Shown here: positions 5,972-8,281 of the stretch, one piece after another
Layout of the letters: the number at the start of each line of letters is the position of its first letter
How positions within the stretch are numbered: position 1 is the stretch's first letter
Position numbers and translations under genes: made by a program
Origin: an uncultured bacterium
Lineage (GTDB): Bacteria > Bacillota > Clostridia > Lachnospirales > Lachnospiraceae
Reading direction: 5' to 3'
Length of the DNA: 8,281 nucleotides
NCBI GenBank assembly: GCA_905214855.1
Contig: CAJMNU010000065.1
Coordinates: 1-8,281 of the forward strand
Notes under the pieces: model-generated
The model's database searches: none
What the model saw: the letters and a program-made list of their open reading frames with translations, nothing else
Told to the model about the DNA's origin: nothing

Positions 5972-7582
5972 ATGAGGCTTAGCTGTATTGGTGCAGCCCA
6001 CGAAGTAACTGGAAGCTGTCATCTGTTGGAAGCATGCGGGAAAAATATCTTGATCGACTGTGGTATGGAGCAGGGGCCTGATCTGTATGAGAATCAGGAA
6101 CTTCCTGTGACGGCAAAGGAGATTGACTATATTCTTCTGACCCATGCGCATATTGATCATTCCGGAAAGATTCCGCTTCTTTGCAGGCAGGGATTCAAAG
6201 GCGATGTTGTGACGACCTTCGCTACTTCAGATCTGTGCAACATCATGCTGCGAGACAGCGCGCACATCCAGGAATCAGAAGCGGAATGGAGAAATCGCAA
6301 GGCTAAGAGAAGCGGCGAGGAGACGTATGAGCCGCTCTATACTATGGAAGATGCGGATGCGGCCATCAAATTGCTGGCGCCCTGCGATTACGGGCAAAAG
6401 ATCACATTATGCGAAGGCATAGAAGTCCGATTCAATGATATGGGGCATCTGCTTGGATCCGCCAGCATTGAAGTATGGATTACGGAAGATGGGATTTCTA
6501 AAAAGATAGTATTTTCAGGAGACGTAGGAAATACCAACCAGCCCATTATCAGAGATCCGCAGAAGGTAGCCGAGGCAGACTACGTGGTGATCGAATCCAC
6601 TTACGGAGATAGGACCCATGGCGATGAGGTGCCGGATTATATCGGAGAATTTACGAAGATATTGAAGGAGACCTTTGATCAGGGCGGCAATGTGGTCATT
6701 CCGTCTTTTGCGGTTGGCCGAACCCAGGAACTGCTATATTTTATCAGAGAGATCAAGGAAAAAAGGCTATTGCCCCAGTACCAGGGATTCGAAGTCTATG
6801 TAGACAGCCCGCTGGCGATTGAAGCCACCAACGTATTTAATAAGAATGTGAAATCCTGCTTTGATGAAGAGGCGATGGCTCTGGTGGAGAAAGGAATCAA
6901 TCCGCTGATCTTTCCTGGACTTAAGACTACGATTACAAGCGACGAGTCCAGGATGATCAATTTTGATGATAAGCCCAAGGTTATCATCTCTGCATCGGGA
7001 ATGTGCGAGGCTGGCCGTATCCGCCATCATCTGAAGCATAATCTGTGGCGGCGCGAGTGTACGATATGCTTCGTAGGCTACCAGGCAGTAGGAACGCTGG
7101 GGCGCAAGCTGATCGAGGGCGCGCAGAGCGTCAAGCTCTTTGGCGAGAATATTACGGTGAATGCGCGGATCGTGGATGTGAAAGGAATCAGCGGCCACGC
7201 AGATATGAACGGGCTGCTGAACTGGCTGAAAGGATTTACTCAGAAGCCTGACAGGGTGATCGTAGTGCACGGCGAAGATACGGTGACGGATCACTTCGCG
7301 AACTTGGTGGAAGATACGATCGGCTGTCCGATCTTTGCGCCATATTCAGGCGGGTGCGTGGATCTTGCCTCCAACGAGATCCTAAGCGAAGGCGTGAAGA
7401 TGCCTAAGAAGGCGGCAGAGAAGCCGGCAAGAGCCAAGGCGACGGCGGCATTTGGGCGAGTGGTCGCTGCGGCGAAGCGGCTGCTTGACGTGGTATATAA
7501 GAACGAAGGCATTGCCAACAAGGATCTTGCGAAGTTTGAGAATCAGATCCAAAATCTTGCGGATAAATGGGATCGCGACTGA
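5972..7582 (+). CDS. Beta-CASP metallo-beta-lactamase-fold hydrolase, probable RNA-processing nuclease
   Basis: A 536-residue cytoplasmic protein of the CPSF-73/beta-CASP family, whose characterised members cut RNA with two zinc ions. All core ligands are present: THAHIDHSG (H58, H60, D62, H63), DMGHLLGS (H159) and FSGDVG (D184). The beta-CASP motifs are A in VIESTYG (E208), B in ISGHADMNGL (H409) and C in VVHGED (H433); the B to C distance of 24 is close to the 22 in CPSF-73. SASGMCEAGRIRHHL (340-354) is a further family block. Residues about 471-536 form a Lys/Ala-rich, probably helical extension beyond the catalytic core. The start is supported by AAGGGG at 5958-5963, 8 nt before the ATG. 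It stands alone between sigE and a terminator. It is not RNase J, whose size and C-terminal domain differ. Its codons are much richer in GCG/GGC/CGC than those of upstream genes. The substrate is not predicted. Confidence 0.9.
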   Translation: MRLSCIGAAHEVTGSCHLLEACGKNILIDCGMEQGPDLYENQELPVTAKEIDYILLTHAHIDHSGKIPLLCRQGFKGDVVTTFATSDLCNIMLRDSAHIQESEAEWRNRKAKRSGEETYEPLYTMEDADAAIKLLAPCDYGQKITLCEGIEVRFNDMGHLLGSASIEVWITEDGISKKIVFSGDVGNTNQPIIRDPQKVAEADYVVIESTYGDRTHGDEVPDYIGEFTKILKETFDQGGNVVIPSFAVGRTQELLYFIREIKEKRLLPQYQGFEVYVDSPLAIEATNVFNKNVKSCFDEEAMALVEKGINPLIFPGLKTTITSDESRMINFDDKPKVIISASGMCEAGRIRHHLKHNLWRRECTICFVGYQAVGTLGRKLIEGAQSVKLFGENITVNARIVDVKGISGHADMNGLLNWLKGFTQKPDRVIVVHGEDTVTDHFANLVEDTIGCPIFAPYSGGCVDLASNEILSEGVKMPKKAAEKPARAKATAAFGRVVAAAKRLLDVVYKNEGIANKDLAKFENQIQNLADKWDRD

Positions 7583-7614
7583 TGTGCCTCCAATCCGGGA
7601 TATTAGGCAAAATA

Positions 7615-7645
7615 ATGGATTTGCAGCAATTTGCTGCAAATCCAT
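7615..7645. terminator. Bidirectional intrinsic terminator between convergent genes
   Basis: A perfect 14-bp inverted repeat (7615-7628 with 7632-7645) surrounds a 3-nt ATT loop. On the plus strand CTTTTGTTCTT follows; on the minus strand TATTTTGCC follows. It lies 32 bp after the MBL-fold gene and 11 bp beyond the stop of the opposing PhoU-domain gene, so one hairpin can end both transcripts. Confidence 0.9.
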
Positions 7646-7656
7646 CTTTTGTTCTT

Positions 7657-8281
7657 CTACATATCAGCATATAATTCAGCCAGATTAAGGGCATAGTCGC
7701 CAATTCGCTCAAAGTCCGTGAGCAGTTCGGAAAAGAGGATGCCGGCCTCCGCCTTGCAATTTCCTTTGCGAATCCTTTTTATCTGCCGTTTCAGGTATTT
7801 CTTCTGCATATCATCGATGAGATTTTCATATTTCGCGGCCTGCTCCAGAAGAAACTGGCTGTTTTCCTCATCCGCACGCTCCAGACATTCCAGGATCTTA
7901 AGGCTCACCTGCTTCATCTTGCGTATCTCCGAGATGGCGTTATCGGAGAAGCGCACGGACCATTTTTTCAAAGACTTCAGATATTCAGCGATGTTCATCG
8001 CGTGGTCTCCGATTCTTTCTATATTGCTGATGATCATGTAATAATTATTGATACACTTGGAATCTTTCTCGGACATCTCCACAGACATCAGGCTTACGAT
8101 ATATTTTGCAATCTCCTCATTCAGGTAATCTATGTAGGACTCCCGTTCTTCTATGGCTTCCAGGGCTTTCGAGTCACCATTTAAAAGCGCGTCATAAGCG
8201 GCTTCTACATTGTCTTTTGCCATGTCGGACATTCTGGACACTTCATTGCTAAGCTGGGAGAGGACAACGGCGGCATGTCCC
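7657..8281 (-). CDS. PhoU-domain protein, probably the C-terminal part of a Na/Pi cotransporter (5' end outside window)
   Basis: The frame is open from the right edge to a TAG at 7657-7659, giving about 207 codons. Two PhoU repeats are visible. The first has NIERIGDHAMNIAE and the second DFERIGDYALNLAE; the E-R-x-x-D pattern in each is the metal-cluster motif of PhoU. The segments are helical and rich in Glu/Lys, with no membrane span in this part. A GTG at 8239-8241 and an ATG at 8230-8232 are possible starts, but the frame continues upstream as GHAAVVLSQLSNEVSRMSDMA. This resembles the linker before the PhoU tail of Na/Pi cotransporters (NptA/YjbB type) more than the N-terminus of free PhoU. 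I infer a phosphate transporter whose membrane part lies beyond the window; a stand-alone PhoU-like regulator is the alternative. Its GC-rich codon use matches the MBL-fold gene. Confidence 0.82.
   Translation of the reverse strand, partial: GHAAVVLSQLSNEVSRMSDMAKDNVEAAYDALLNGDSKALEAIEERESYIDYLNEEIAKYIVSLMSVEMSEKDSKCINNYYMIISNIERIGDHAMNIAEYLKSLKKWSVRFSDNAISEIRKMKQVSLKILECLERADEENSQFLLEQAAKYENLIDDMQKKYLKRQIKRIRKGNCKAEAGILFSELLTDFERIGDYALNLAELYADM

Noticed and set aside
6767..7294. Antisense open frame (175 codons) opposite the beta-CASP gene
   Set aside because: It is a shadow of a GC-richer gene with no family resemblance and no start signals.
1..8281. CRISPR arrays, tRNA or rRNA genes, intact insertion sequences, phage genes or defence-system genes
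   Set aside because: No regularly spaced repeats, cloverleaf or rRNA signatures, transposase motifs or known defence domains were seen on either strand.

Overview
The window is a stretch of bacterial chromosome that looks like an endospore-forming, anaerobic Clostridia of the Lachnospiraceae type. The evidence is the spoIIGA-sigE sporulation pair, strong AGGAGG ribosome binding sites, AGA/GGA-rich codon use, and a kinase / DUF4867-like / fucose-isomerase-family cluster that I associate with gut Lachnospiraceae. The genus cannot be fixed from the sequence alone.

Layout. (1) Positions 1-3106 hold a plus-strand sugar operon: the C-terminal part of a xylulokinase-type kinase, a small cupin-like protein of unknown function, and an isomerase of the L-fucose/L-arabinose isomerase family. 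A strong intrinsic terminator at 3198-3238 closes it. The likely logic is aldose to ketulose (isomerase), then ketulose phosphate (kinase); the middle protein would assist, perhaps as an epimerase, mutarotase or accessory isomerase. (2) At 3286-3827 a good promoter drives a small soluble bacterial PH-domain protein. A hairpin resembling an IS200/IS605 right end lies in its leader. (3) A 59-residue orphan on the minus strand (3909-4088) converges on the PH gene, with a shared hairpin between them. (4) Positions 4249-5920 hold the spoIIG locus: a Spo0A-type promoter with an abnormally long 21-bp spacer, spoIIGA (membrane aspartic protease) and sigE (pro-sigma-E). SpoIIGA processes pro-sigma-E in the mother cell. 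spoIIGA has no ATG/GTG/TTG at its expected start; an ACG stands there with ideal ribosome-binding-site spacing. (5) Positions 5972-7582 encode a beta-CASP metallo-beta-lactamase-fold protein, probably an RNA-processing nuclease. (6) A bidirectional terminator separates it from a minus-strand gene cut by the right edge, a PhoU-domain protein that is probably the tail of a Na/Pi cotransporter.

Base composition changes sharply near 5925. To the left, sample lines run at roughly 28-45% GC with AGA/GGA codons. To the right, sample lines reach 55-65% GC with GCG/GGC/CGC codons. The sigG gene that commonly follows sigE is absent at this junction. This may be a recombination or insertion boundary, or an assembly join.

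I did not find a convincing new multi-gene system. The most useful leads are the non-canonical spoIIGA start, the conserved odd spoIIG promoter, the uncharacterised cupin-like protein in the sugar operon, the possible transposon-end relic, and the composition break after sigE.
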